From: JAADHX01 sp964569385
GTDB taxonomy: Bacteria; Actinomycetota; Acidimicrobiia; Acidimicrobiales; Poriferisodalaceae
Direction of reading: 5' to 3'
DNA: 64,000 nucleotides
Assembly (NCBI GenBank): GCA_964569385.1
Contig: CAZMUM010000014.1
Span: forward strand, 1 to 64,000
A program made the position numbers and the translations under genes. The number at the start of each line of letters is the position of its first letter. Position 1 is the stretch's first letter. A model generated the notes under the pieces. It was not told the DNA's origin. It saw only the letters and a program-made list of their open reading frames with translations, and searched no databases. Shown here one piece after another: positions 1-8,904 of the stretch.

Positions 1-60
1 TCTGTTGACATGAACATCTCCTATCCGAAATGTCCGCCCAACAGGGGGACCCCCAAGGAT

Positions 61-92
61 CGTTGCTGTGACCCCAATCCTCGACACTGGTT
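61..92. repeat. Truncated copy of a dispersed palindromic repeat
   Basis: Carries the loop (61-76) and the right arm atcctcgacactggtt (77-92) of the repeat seen complete at 106-153 and 8826-8873. The left arm is lost apart from aggat. It stands 13 nt before the next copy, so the two are a tandem pair beyond the 3' end of the acyltransferase gene. Confidence 0.7.
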
Positions 93-105
93 CGAGGGTT
101 TCTGC

Positions 106-153
106 AACCTGTGTCGAGGATCGTTGCTGTGACCCCAATCCTCGACACTGGTT
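106..153. repeat. Dispersed palindromic repeat (16-bp stem, 16-nt loop), copy 2
   Basis: Arms 106-121 and 138-153 are inverted repeats of 16 bp with one mismatch around a 16-nt loop. The right arm and loop match the truncated copy at 61-92, and the arms match 8826-8873. It sits just past the 3' end of the PlsC-like gene, so it could act as a transcription end or RNA-stabilising hairpin, or be a REP/MITE-like element. No U-tract follows. Confidence 0.7.
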
Positions 154-194
154 CGGGGGTGGTGTTGGGCGGGTGCGTGGGAGAGGCCCAGGGG

Positions 195-1166
195 TTAGAT
201 GAAGGGCCAGGTTTTGCGGCGGAACTGGGGTTTGCTGCTGTTGCGATTGTTGGTGGTGGCCCATTTGCGGCGCCACGGAGCGGCGTCGGGGCCTCGCAGG
301 CTTGGTGTGATGCCGGCGTGGGCGCGACGGCGGGCGACGAACCAGTCGGTTTGGTTCTCGTCGGCCAAGGCCGCGACGGCAGCTTCGATACGTTGGGTAA
401 AGCTGGTGTTGGTGTCGTTTTCGCCGAAGTCGAGCGGGGTACCGAAGTTGACGGTGACTTTGGCCCGCGTTGGCCAGTTCTGAGCTTTGGGCATGAGCGA
501 GCCGGTGCCATCGATGTGCACCGGAACAACAGGAGCGCCCGATTGTTTGGCGAGGAACGCAGCACCAGGTTTGAAGTCGCTACCCCACCCGTCGACCGAT
601 CGACCGCCCTCTGGGTAGATAACCATCGACCAATCGCGTTTTAGTAGCTTGATGGGCTCAGCGATGGTCTTGCGGCTCACGCTGGTGCGTTCGATTGGTA
701 CCGCGCCCACGAACAACGCCGACAGCCTCGACGTGATTTTGGTGGTGAAGAAGTAGTCGGCGGCCCCAGCGATGAAGAGTTTGTTGCGCCACGGTTTTGG
801 TAGCGCTGTCATCAACACCACTGTGTCGGCATGGCTGTTGTGGTTGGCCGCGAAGATTGCACCGCCCTTGCCGAGTGGTTTCAGTCGGTCGGCGTTGCGA
901 ACCTCGGTGGAGGCGTAGAAGTCGGTGATCGGTTGCCAGACCAGGTTTAGGAAAGCGCGACGTACTAGCCGCGGCCCAGGTTCGCGGGCCCACTCGGTGT
1001 CGTAGTTGCCGCCGATGTCTGATGGTGCTGCCGCCACGCCGCGTGGTGTGGGCGCTGACCGAATCGGAAACTGAGATTTAGCCATGGCCTGGCGCGGCAA
1101 CGACGAGAACCTGCGGCCACTTCGCCACAGATGGCGAATCGCCTTGGTCTGGTTGAGGTCGGCCAT
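195..1166 (-). CDS. 1-acyl-glycerol-3-phosphate acyltransferase family protein (PlsC-like)
   Basis: A 323-residue lysophospholipid acyltransferase-fold protein. It carries the catalytic NHxSxxD block (N108-H109 to D114) and the acceptor-binding EGGRS block (about 186-190), so it should move an acyl chain from acyl-CoA/ACP to a glycerolipid or similar alcohol at the membrane. The ATG at 1166 is chosen because GGAG lies about 12 nt upstream and the longer frame runs through the neighbouring gene. It starts 17 nt after the LarA-like gene on the same strand and is the last gene of that operon. The tail after about residue 270 is basic and not recognised. The true acyl acceptor is unknown. Confidence 0.87.
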   Translation of the reverse strand: MADLNQTKAIRHLWRSGRRFSSLPRQAMAKSQFPIRSAPTPRGVAAAPSDIGGNYDTEWAREPGPRLVRRAFLNLVWQPITDFYASTEVRNADRLKPLGKGGAIFAANHNSHADTVVLMTALPKPWRNKLFIAGAADYFFTTKITSRLSALFVGAVPIERTSVSRKTIAEPIKLLKRDWSMVIYPEGGRSVDGWGSDFKPGAAFLAKQSGAPVVPVHIDGTGSLMPKAQNWPTRAKVTVNFGTPLDFGENDTNTSFTQRIEAAVAALADENQTDWFVARRRAHAGITPSLRGPDAAPWRRKWATTNNRNSSKPQFRRKTWPFI

Positions 1167-1183
1167 TGGTACGTCAGGCTCCG

Positions 1184-2770
1184 TCAGACCACGTCGGCCA
1201 TGAGTAGGGGCGGGTTGTGAACGTGGGTGAGTGATGGCTGGCGGCCAACGGTGTCCGAGGCCATTTCGAGAGCATCGTTCATCGTCGATGCAGGGCGGAA
1301 CCCAAGTCGTCTCACCGCGGCGTTGTCGCCACCAATGATGATGACCTGACTGAGGTGCTGCATGGCGTGGGCGCACCAATACCACATGTAGAACGGGTGA
1401 ACTCCGTGGTACGCGTAGCTGGTGCGGTACAGATGTTTGTACCACTCGTCTTCGGCGTAGCGCTTCTCGTACTTGGCTTCGATGACCTCAGGGTCGGTCG
1501 AATCGGCCAACACCTCTTCGAAGAAATCGATGTAGCTCGGATGGTGAACGGGGTGGAACTCCCAAGGCGTTGGGTGGCTGATGATGACCACGCCGTCCTT
1601 GCGTACGAGCGGCTTGCCTTTGTACAGGTTGAAGAAGTAGCCAAGCCCGAGACACGCCACGAGCACAGGGTTCATCACCGAGTTGACGTTGTACGGGCCC
1701 ACATAAGGGAGGCCCATGGTGAGGATGTCGGTTTGGCCTTCCACCCGCACGAGCTGCTGTTTGTAAACGTTTTCGATGGTTACTTCGTGGACAGGTTCGA
1801 CTTCGCCGGCCTGGATTGAGGTCAGGCCGTAGGGGGATCGAATTCCGTGGAGGATCTTGCGGGCCATCGAGTTTGGCATGTGGTCGAGGCCGACCTTGGT
1901 GCCCATGAGCATGGCCCGGTCTTTGACCGTCATTTCCCATTCGCGCTTCTGGAGGAACTCGAATGGCGATGGGAAGGTGTCGGTGTTGAGGGTGGTCTCG
2001 ATCTGGAACACGTTGAGGTGCTCCTGGATAACTCGGCCAAGGCGCCAGTTGCGAGTGTGCAGCTCGGAGTTCTTGTTGTCCATGAACGACTTTGAGTTGC
2101 GCATGGTCTTGACGTTGTGGTGATGCCGAATGCCCTGGTAACCCGACAGCCCAGTGGCCACGCTCTTGTGGCCGCCATCGAGTGACACCAGGTTGATGTT
2201 CACGTAGATGACCAGGTCGCTCTCGATGGCACGTGTCGAGATCTGTACCTCTTCGCCGTGTTTGGTCGTGTCGAGGATCATCAGACCGTCTGGGTCTTCG
2301 GCGTCGAAGTTGTACAGCAGGCCATAGGGAGCGAAGGCGTCGTAGACGCGGTCGCCGACGGCGTGGCGGAGTTCTGCTTCGGTCATCCGCCGGTGCAACG
2401 CCAAAGCAGCGATTATGTGAATGTCGTCGACGCCGGCCGCGGCGGCCAGGTCGAGAACTTGTTCGATGATCCGGCCACGAATGTCTGGTGCCTGCATGGG
2501 TGGCAATGGCAACGAGATGTCGTCGAAGGCAATGGTGAGCTTCATGCCTGCGAATAGCAACTCTGGCAGTGGCGCCTTGTCGCCCATGGGGTTTAGCAGC
2601 GCATTGTGGATGGCGCCTTCGACGTCTTGGATGGGTTCGAGCGGTTCGTTCGGATAGACGACCCGGCTGCCAACGGGCAGTTTGTTGAACTTGAACTGTT
2701 CACCGTGGTGAAACAGGATTGGGGGAGTGGTGCGCTCGACTTCGAGGACCAATCCAGGACGAGAACTCAT
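1184..2770 (-). CDS. LarA-like (DUF2088) nickel-pincer-type protein
   Basis: A 528-residue protein related to lactate racemase LarA. Visible family features are DDIS (about 83-86, matching the LarA Asp72 region), His126 in LALHRR, and GGHKS with Lys202, followed 16 residues later by His218 in an HHH run. This is the Lys184/His200 spacing of the nickel-pincer cofactor in LarA. The Arg of the usual D-x-T-R-P motif is Leu here, so the substrate is probably not lactate. It overlaps the reductase/HAD gene by 4 nt (ATGA) and precedes PlsC, suggesting a role in lipid or hydroxy-acid chemistry. No larB, larC or larE is in the window, so cofactor supply must be elsewhere. Confidence 0.8.
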   Translation of the reverse strand: MSSRPGLVLEVERTTPPILFHHGEQFKFNKLPVGSRVVYPNEPLEPIQDVEGAIHNALLNPMGDKAPLPELLFAGMKLTIAFDDISLPLPPMQAPDIRGRIIEQVLDLAAAAGVDDIHIIAALALHRRMTEAELRHAVGDRVYDAFAPYGLLYNFDAEDPDGLMILDTTKHGEEVQISTRAIESDLVIYVNINLVSLDGGHKSVATGLSGYQGIRHHHNVKTMRNSKSFMDNKNSELHTRNWRLGRVIQEHLNVFQIETTLNTDTFPSPFEFLQKREWEMTVKDRAMLMGTKVGLDHMPNSMARKILHGIRSPYGLTSIQAGEVEPVHEVTIENVYKQQLVRVEGQTDILTMGLPYVGPYNVNSVMNPVLVACLGLGYFFNLYKGKPLVRKDGVVIISHPTPWEFHPVHHPSYIDFFEEVLADSTDPEVIEAKYEKRYAEDEWYKHLYRTSYAYHGVHPFYMWYWCAHAMQHLSQVIIIGGDNAAVRRLGFRPASTMNDALEMASDTVGRQPSLTHVHNPPLLMADVV

Positions 2771-5130
2771 CGGCGGGCTCCAGCGAGAAGTGACGAACGG
2801 TCAAGGGTGCGTTGTAGGCGGGCTTTGGGCCCAATGGGCAGTAGCGGTCGGGGACCGCCTGGCGACTTCGACCAGCTTTCGGTGAGCCAACCTCGTTTGT
2901 CGGCAATTGTGGATAGTCGAGATTCGGGGTTGACGGCGACGGGGAAGCCAACGGCTTCGAGCATTGGTAGGTCCGACGCCGAGTCGGCGTAGGCGACGCC
3001 TTCGTCTGGGTCGAGGCCGTGGCTGTTGGCCCAGTCGAGCATGACTTGGGCCCGTACCTCACCCGTTGGCGGCACCGACAACATCTCGCCGGTGTACTTG
3101 CCGCCTCTGACGCTCATCTCGGCGGCGATAATGTCGTCGAACAGTGGTCTCAGAGGTTGCACTGCGAGGTCGAGGGCGCCGGTGATGAGCACGGTCCGAT
3201 GGCCGGCGGCGCGGTGTTGACGCACTCGACGCATCGCGGCCGGGAACGACTTCTTGACGATGAGTTCGCTGAGCAGCTCGAGGGCATCAGCGTCGAGTTG
3301 TTCTACCGGTGCGCCTTTGTAGCGCCGGTAGAAGTGACGTAAGAAATCGGTGCGATCGTGACGGTCGCGGGTCCACAAGCCGGGTGCCTCGGCCAAGGTG
3401 CGGGCCGCGAATCTCACGCGGTCGCCGAGGTCGAGGTGACGAGTGGCTAGCCAGGCGTAGCTCTCGACAACATTGGACGCTATGAGGGTGTTTTCGAGAT
3501 CGAAGGCGGCAAACGAGCGACGCTCGTCGAGAACTTGGGTCCGAAGTCGTTCGGCTCGTGACGGGCCGGTGCGGCGGCTTGGTGTCATCTTGACCCTGGC
3601 CAGAACCACAACGGTAGGAAGGTGAATCTTGGTGATGTAGTGGTGCCAGTCGATGGCGCGGGGGTCAAAACCGAACTCGGCTTGATCTTCGGGGTCGAGT
3701 GAATCCCACATGGCCAGGGTTCGATCGACTTGGTATAGGGCTTCGCAGCGGCCGTAGGCCCCATAGATCTGTACGTAACCATGGGCCTGGTCGAGAATGC
3801 GTCGTTGTTCTTGCAGCTTCTCGGCGAGACCAGTTTTGGCGCCGCGAATCGGTAACCCGTTGACGGTCTTTTCGAGCACATCCATGGCTTTTTGGAGGCG
3901 TTCGAGTTTTTCTTCGAGACCGGTGGCGCCGGTGAATGTCCATTCCTCGACAGCGATGGGGTTGCCCTTGGAATCATAGATGGGGTTGTCGGTGAACCAT
4001 TCGAAACAGGTTTCGGTGAGCATTTTGTAGAGCAGCGGGTTGACCGAGCCAGACGCCATCTGGAAGATCTCGGGTTTGCTCGCCGGTCCGTTGGCGGCTG
4101 CCGCGCATAGGGCAGCAGCTACCATGTCGACTGGGATTACGTCGACCACACCTTCTGGGTACCCGGGAAACTGGTTGAGTTCGCCCTTGCCGAAGCTGAT
4201 GATGAGTGGTTCGGCCATACGGAAGCCACGAATCCAACCTGGGTACGGTTCGCTCCACGCCGATTCGATGATCGACGGCCGCAAAACTGTCAGCGGCACC
4301 TCATCGTGCAACTCGAGCAGAGCCTGTTCGCCCAGTGCTTTTGAGTAGGTGTAGACGTCTGGCCAGCCAAGCGACGTGGCCCGGCTGCGGCCGGCGTCGA
4401 CCATCTTCTTGTTGACCCAGGCAGCGCGTCGCTGTTCGGTTTTGGCGCTCAGCAACGGGATGCCAGCCGCGCCCAGTTCTTCGCGGGCTTCTTTGCCGAA
4501 ACCTTTGAGCATGTGCGGCGTACGGCTTTCGGCGTCGTAGTCGTCACGAGCTCGGCGGGCCGCATCGACTTCGGCTCGCCAGTCGACTTCGATGTGGAAA
4601 GGGGTCTCGACCAAGAACTCTTCGGCGGCTCGGCCTCGTCGGTTGCCAGCGACGTAACACGTGGATACCGCAATGAAGTGAGGCGTAATGTTGGCCTCTT
4701 GGATGACCTGAAGGATGCGGTTGGGGCCAAGCAGGTTGATCTCGACTGAGGTGTCGAGTGGGTTGTCGAACGACACTGTTGCCGCCGAGTGGATGACGGT
4801 GTCAACCGAGCAGAATATGGCGCGGTCTGGGTCGCTGAGGCCAAGTCCGTCGATGCCGACATCGCCCTCCACCACGGTGATGCGGCTGGCGCAGTAGTCG
4901 TCGAACCCAGGTCCGAGTTGTTCGCGTAGTCGGTCGAAAGCGTCGTTTTTTAGGATCTCGCGTTCGACCCGTCGCTGTACGGTGCCGCGGCGAGGTGGCC
5001 GTACGAGCAGCACGAGGTCGGCTTCTGGTACAGAACGGAGCAGCCTCTCGACCAGGGCGGTTCCGAGGAAGCCGGTGCTGCCAGTAATGGCGATGCGTTT
5101 TCCAGCGAGGACGTCTGCTATCACAGCCAC
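2767..5130 (-). CDS. Fatty acyl reductase-like SDR fused to a HAD-IB hydrolase
   Basis: A two-domain protein of about 787 residues. The N-terminal half is a male-sterility/thioester-reductase type SDR with a GSTGFLG nucleotide-binding loop near the N-terminus and a YxxxK dyad (YTYSK, about 260-264), expected to reduce an acyl thioester or related substrate with NAD(P)H. The C-terminal part from about residue 540 is a HAD-IB hydrolase: FDLENTL holds the nucleophile Asp, with Glu where a second Asp is usual, then ITGALD and ADSASDLPML. A longer frame starts at TTG 5154 inside the operator. GTG 5130 is preferred, with an AAGGGG Shine-Dalgarno-like run about 13 nt upstream; GTG 5142 and 5124 are alternatives. 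First gene of the operon, divergent from tetR. Confidence 0.8.
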   Translation of the reverse strand: MAVIADVLAGKRIAITGSTGFLGTALVERLLRSVPEADLVLLVRPPRRGTVQRRVEREILKNDAFDRLREQLGPGFDDYCASRITVVEGDVGIDGLGLSDPDRAIFCSVDTVIHSAATVSFDNPLDTSVEINLLGPNRILQVIQEANITPHFIAVSTCYVAGNRRGRAAEEFLVETPFHIEVDWRAEVDAARRARDDYDAESRTPHMLKGFGKEAREELGAAGIPLLSAKTEQRRAAWVNKKMVDAGRSRATSLGWPDVYTYSKALGEQALLELHDEVPLTVLRPSIIESAWSEPYPGWIRGFRMAEPLIISFGKGELNQFPGYPEGVVDVIPVDMVAAALCAAAANGPASKPEIFQMASGSVNPLLYKMLTETCFEWFTDNPIYDSKGNPIAVEEWTFTGATGLEEKLERLQKAMDVLEKTVNGLPIRGAKTGLAEKLQEQRRILDQAHGYVQIYGAYGRCEALYQVDRTLAMWDSLDPEDQAEFGFDPRAIDWHHYITKIHLPTVVVLARVKMTPSRRTGPSRAERLRTQVLDERRSFAAFDLENTLIASNVVESYAWLATRHLDLGDRVRFAARTLAEAPGLWTRDRHDRTDFLRHFYRRYKGAPVEQLDADALELLSELIVKKSFPAAMRRVRQHRAAGHRTVLITGALDLAVQPLRPLFDDIIAAEMSVRGGKYTGEMLSVPPTGEVRAQVMLDWANSHGLDPDEGVAYADSASDLPMLEAVGFPVAVNPESRLSTIADKRGWLTESWSKSPGGPRPLLPIGPKARLQRTLDRSSLLAGARR

Positions 5131-5142
5131 AAGTTTTACCAC

Positions 5143-5166
5143 GCCCCTTACCAAATGGTAAGGGGC
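5143..5166. promoter_or_regulatory. Probable TetR operator
   Basis: A perfect inverted repeat: arms gccccttacc and ggtaaggggc around aaat. It lies between the divergent reductase/HAD gene and the tetR gene and overlaps the ribosome-binding region of the former. For tetR it lies just 5' of the proposed -10 (5171-5176). Position and symmetry are typical of an autoregulating TetR operator. Confidence 0.8.
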
Positions 5167-5183
5167 AATGTAGGTTCTTGATC

Positions 5184-5831
5184 ATGCCCACCGAGCAGCC
5201 GCATGCGTCGATACAGCTTGGGTCGACGCAAGACCGTGTGCTCGACGCGGCCCTCGACGCGTTCGGCACCCGCGGATATGCCGCTACTTCGCTCGACGAC
5301 CTCGCCAACGACGTTGGGTTAACCAAGCAGGCGATCCTGTATCACTTCAGTTCGAAGGACGGCTTGCTTGGCGCAGTAATCACCCGGACGGCGAGCGAGC
5401 TGGTGGCCGTATTTGACCACGATGTCGACCACTCGACTATCGGGTTCGCCCGGATCGAATCAGTAGTGAGGGTGACCTTCAGGTTGGCGGCCACTCGCCC
5501 CGAGGTGTTGGGCCTGTTACGCCAGGTGTCGCGCCTCGGCGAGCCCCACGCAACAGCATTGGCAACCGGGTTGGGAACCATGCTGGAGCGGGCTAGGGGT
5601 TTCTTAGAACGAGAGATGGATGCAGGTCGTCTACGCCGCCACGAACCTCGCCTGCTGATGCTGAGTGCCTATTCGGCCATCATCGGAGTGGCCACCGAGC
5701 CAGAGGTGATGCGAGCCATGGGAGTTGAGCCGAGCCTTCGCTCGCTAATCGAGGCCCGCACCGAGCTGACCTCATTCTTGCGCGACGCGCTGGTGCCAGC
5801 CGGGCGACCGAGTCTTGGTTATCCTCCGTAG
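5184..5831 (+). CDS. TetR/AcrR family transcriptional regulator
   Basis: A 215-residue regulator. The N-terminal helix-turn-helix (about residues 15-60; SLDDLANDVGLTKQAILYHF) is a clear TetR_N domain, followed by a helical ligand-binding domain that points to no particular effector. ATG 5184 is chosen over TTG 5178 because TAGGTT (5171-5176) ends 7 nt before it, which would give a leaderless transcript. It is divergent from the SDR-HAD/LarA-like/PlsC operon, and a perfect palindrome lies in the shared promoter. It most likely represses that operon and itself, with a lipid or acyl ligand as a guess. Confidence 0.9.
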   Translation: MPTEQPHASIQLGSTQDRVLDAALDAFGTRGYAATSLDDLANDVGLTKQAILYHFSSKDGLLGAVITRTASELVAVFDHDVDHSTIGFARIESVVRVTFRLAATRPEVLGLLRQVSRLGEPHATALATGLGTMLERARGFLEREMDAGRLRRHEPRLLMLSAYSAIIGVATEPEVMRAMGVEPSLRSLIEARTELTSFLRDALVPAGRPSLGYPP

Positions 5832-5925
5832 CCGAAGCCTCGCATCATAGCCGTCAGGCGCAGGGCAGTAGAATCGGTGGAAGGAAGCTGAATCATCGGT
5901 ACCGGGTGGTGAATCACCGTCGGGC

Positions 5926-7645
5926 TTGGCTGGCAGCTCCGACTTGGAACCCAGTCCCGCGCCCGGTGGCGATGACTCCGAGGGTGCACCGTTTAGTGCT
6001 GTTGGTATGGCCGAGCGGCGCAGACAGCAGCGCACCGGGGGAAAGTCGCGGCGGCGTGGTCGGCGCCGGCGCATCTTGTACGTGCTCGCGGTCGTTTGGG
6101 CCATTGCGTGCAGGGTTCGCCACCATCGACACTGACACCTTGCGTCCTGTCGTAGACGACTTCGACAATGTTGTTCGGCGGCTGGACGATCCGTGGGTTC
6201 GACCGGTGCGCCTTGTGCCGTGGGTCGGTCGGCAGATCAACACCGTCCACGGCATGGCCGAGGCTGGTAGCACTGCGGTGGGTGCTGGCATCACCGCTTT
6301 GGACGCAGTCGATGCCGCTTCGCTTGACGAACCCGCGGCCGCGCTAGTGGTGGCGGCCGATGCTCTGACGGTGGCAGTAGAAGACCTTGGCGGTATCGAC
6401 CTGCCATCGGGCCGCTGGCTGATCGGCCCGGTCGCCGATGCCAGGCTCGAGTTGTTGGACGGTCTGAACGAAATCGGAGCACAGCTTGGTCGCTACGAGG
6501 CCCTGGCCAACGGCTTGAGCCGGCTCTCCAGCAGCGAGTCGACGTACCTTGTGGCCGCTGCGAACACGTCCGAGATGGGCTCGGCATCGGGAATGTTGCT
6601 GCAACTGGGCACTATGCAACTCGACGCTGGTTCGGTGGTCGTGTCTGACTTCGTGTCGGTTGGCCAACTTGGCCGACCCTCTGGAGTCGAGATCTCCGAC
6701 TCGACCAGACTTCTCTGGGCCACCACCGACCCTGGTCACCTTTGGCAATACACCTCACACCTCAGTTCTCGGGGGTCAGAGGTGGCAAGAATCGCAGCCG
6801 ATATGTGGGAGGCTGATCAGGGCACCGTCTTGGACGGCGTGCTGATTATCGACCCCGTTGCCATGCAGGGGCTGTTGGAAGCTTCTGGTGTTGAAAGCAT
6901 CGAAGTTGGCGATGACACACTCGCCACCGATGCGATTGCCGACTTCTTTGCTCTGGACCAATACGCGCTGTTCGACAGCATCAGCGACGAACGTCGCTCG
7001 ACAATTGCTCCGGTAGCGTCTGCTGCACTTCTGGCTCTGTTCCAGGGCGACAGCGACCCGAGGACGCTGGTATCGGGGTTGTACGAGGCGTTCGACAGTA
7101 GGCATCTGATGTTGTGGAGTCGCGACGAGGCGCTGCAAGAGCGGTGGCTTGTGGCCGGGGCCGCAGGCGACCCCGCAGCTAATGCGGTGAAGGTTGCGAT
7201 CGCCAACGTTGGCGGCAACAAGCTCGATCAATTCCTTGAGATCGACGTTGAGGTCGAGGTCTTGGGTGAGCAGGAACTTCGCCTGAATATCTCGGTGCTA
7301 AACGCTGCTCCTTTCGATGCAGTGTCCTACGTTCTTGGCGGGGCCAGACCCGCGTTCTATTCAGGGCATCTTGTCGTGAACGTCCCAGCGACGGCACCCT
7401 CTGTGACGTCCACCGGCACCACCGAGCTAAACGCGTCGGCTAACGACGGTCTCACCCACTCGTTCATTCACATTGTGCAACTCGAGCGAGGTGAGGAGGC
7501 CTTCTTCACGTTCGACATTGTTCTGCCGCAATCGATGACTGAGGTGGTCATCGAGCCAAGCGGCCGCTGGCCTGGCATCAACTGGGTGGTCGACGGTGAG
7601 GCGAGGCGTGACACCCGTTCGATCGTGGAGCTCCGGTCGAACTAG
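5926..7645 (+). CDS. DUF4012-domain membrane-anchored protein, N-terminus frameshifted
   Basis: The body (about 6108-7645) reads as a DUF4012 protein, an extracytoplasmic family often next to polysaccharide genes and of unknown function. The N-terminus belongs to another frame: 5926-6106 encodes a hydrophilic start, a very basic stretch (RRRGRRRR) and a short hydrophobic run (ILYVLAVVWAIA), the expected topology signal. This frame runs out near 6135, while the body's own frame upstream (from 5906) encodes an unconvincing N-terminus. A one-base shift (or small deletion) near 6100-6115 therefore splits anchor and body. It may be a sequencing error or a real inactivating lesion. The start (TTG 5926, or ATG 6007) is uncertain. 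Confidence 0.72.
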
Positions 7646-7663
7646 TCGCGGTGTGGCAACCCG

Positions 7664-8770
7664 CTAGGTGAGTTTCCTTGCCATTGCGCCAGCCGATCTG
7701 AGGGCCGTGCCGTCGGCACCGTCGGTTCGCATTCGCCTGGTCGGGCCAGCTGCGGCTTCGGTGAGCATCTGTATCAACAACGTCGCAAACGGAACTCCAT
7801 CATGGGCCCAAAAGTACCAACTGAGCGACCCCGGGATCGTGTTGATCTCATTCACATAGAGAGTGTCACCGTGCCTCAAGAAGTCGATCCGGGCCACGGA
7901 GCGCACTAGGGCAAGCTCGATAACCCGACTGGCAATAGTGCGGAGTTCGCCCTCGACGTCTGAGCCCAATTCGGCTGGCATTTCTCTGGCCGCGCTGGCC
8001 ATCCCCTGGTCGCCGCCTTCGAGGTACTTCTCGACGTAGCTGTAGATGCGCCCGCTATCGCCACGCAGGGGTCGCTCGATGGTCGAAAGCTCGACGGTTG
8101 GGCAGGTCTTGACGCTGACGTTTAGATCTTCGGCGCCGTCGAGATACGCCTGGACTATGGCGCCTTCTCGAAGTAACGGTTGTGACGTAGCTAAAGCCTT
8201 AGCGGTTGCCAGGTCGGCCACAACTTCGATACCGATCGAACTTCCACCAAAACGCGGCTTGACGATTAGCGGTCCGCCGATATCGAGTACGAGGTCGGCG
8301 GTCAGGGCCCATGTGGGCAGAGTTGGCAAACCTGCCGCGGTCATGGTGCCGGCGAAGGCCAGCTTGTCCATACCCAACGCAGCCCCTGCCATCGACGGGC
8401 CCGTGTACCGAAGCGCAGCTAGGTCGAACAGTGCCTGCAACGATCCGTCTTCGCCTGGTCCGCCGTGGCAACAGTTCACGATGGCGTTCACTTCGAGAGG
8501 GGTGCGTTTTCCGCGCCGACCTTGGCGCCAGAACCCACCTTCACTTCCGGTTAGAAGGACGAGCGCCTCGGCAGTGCGCGGGAGTCCTTCAGCGAAATCT
8601 GAAGCCTCGGTCGCTGTAGGCACTTCGAACCAATCGCCGGTCTTCGACCAGTAGATCGCCACCGGCGATTCGCCAGCCGCGGCGAGCGCATGAACGGCTT
8701 GAAGCCCGGTCAATATCGAGATGTCGTGTTCGGGAGAAGGTCCGCCGAAGCAGACACCGGGAGAACTCAT
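7664..8770 (-). CDS. ddl: D-alanine--D-alanine ligase
   Basis: An ATP-grasp ligase of about 368 residues that joins two D-alanines for peptidoglycan. It shows the Ddl marks in order: GGPSPEHDIS near the N-terminus, HGGPGEDG, GMDKLAF, KPRFGGSSIG in the ATP-grasp core, and EINTIPGSLSWYFW at the C-terminal substrate site. ATG 8770 is used; GTG 8788 would add six residues (neither has a strong ribosome-binding site). It is convergent with the DUF4012 gene (18-nt gap) and lies downstream of the murF-like gene on the same strand, separated by a palindromic repeat. Pairing with murF fits D-Ala-D-Ala synthesis and addition. Confidence 0.93.
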   Translation of the reverse strand: MSSPGVCFGGPSPEHDISILTGLQAVHALAAAGESPVAIYWSKTGDWFEVPTATEASDFAEGLPRTAEALVLLTGSEGGFWRQGRRGKRTPLEVNAIVNCCHGGPGEDGSLQALFDLAALRYTGPSMAGAALGMDKLAFAGTMTAAGLPTLPTWALTADLVLDIGGPLIVKPRFGGSSIGIEVVADLATAKALATSQPLLREGAIVQAYLDGAEDLNVSVKTCPTVELSTIERPLRGDSGRIYSYVEKYLEGGDQGMASAAREMPAELGSDVEGELRTIASRVIELALVRSVARIDFLRHGDTLYVNEINTIPGSLSWYFWAHDGVPFATLLIQMLTEAAAGPTRRMRTDGADGTALRSAGAMARKLT

Positions 8771-8825
8771 GGCGTCATGTTGCCGCACTCTTCGACAACA
8801 GTCGTGTCATCGCCCCAAAATCGTC

Positions 8826-8873
8826 AACCAGTGTCGAGGATCGTGGTTCTTACCCCAATCCTCGACACTGGTT
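8826..8873. repeat. Dispersed palindromic repeat, copy 3 (perfect)
   Basis: A perfect 16-bp inverted repeat (8826-8841 and 8858-8873) around a 16-nt loop, same family as 61-92 and 106-153. It lies between the end of the murF-like gene and the start of ddl, so it could form a hairpin in the message between the two genes. Confidence 0.75.
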
Positions 8874-8904
8874 CGATTGGGCGGGGCGGACAGGAGTCGG
8901 ACGC

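Noticed and set aside
1..56. Possible end of an insertion sequence (tgttgacatgaacatctcc...)
   Set aside because: Too short and no transposase sequence is visible in the window, so it cannot be supported.
111..644. Open frame on the plus strand over the acyltransferase gene
   Set aside because: It is antisense to clear PlsC motifs and begins in the palindromic repeat; no family resemblance.
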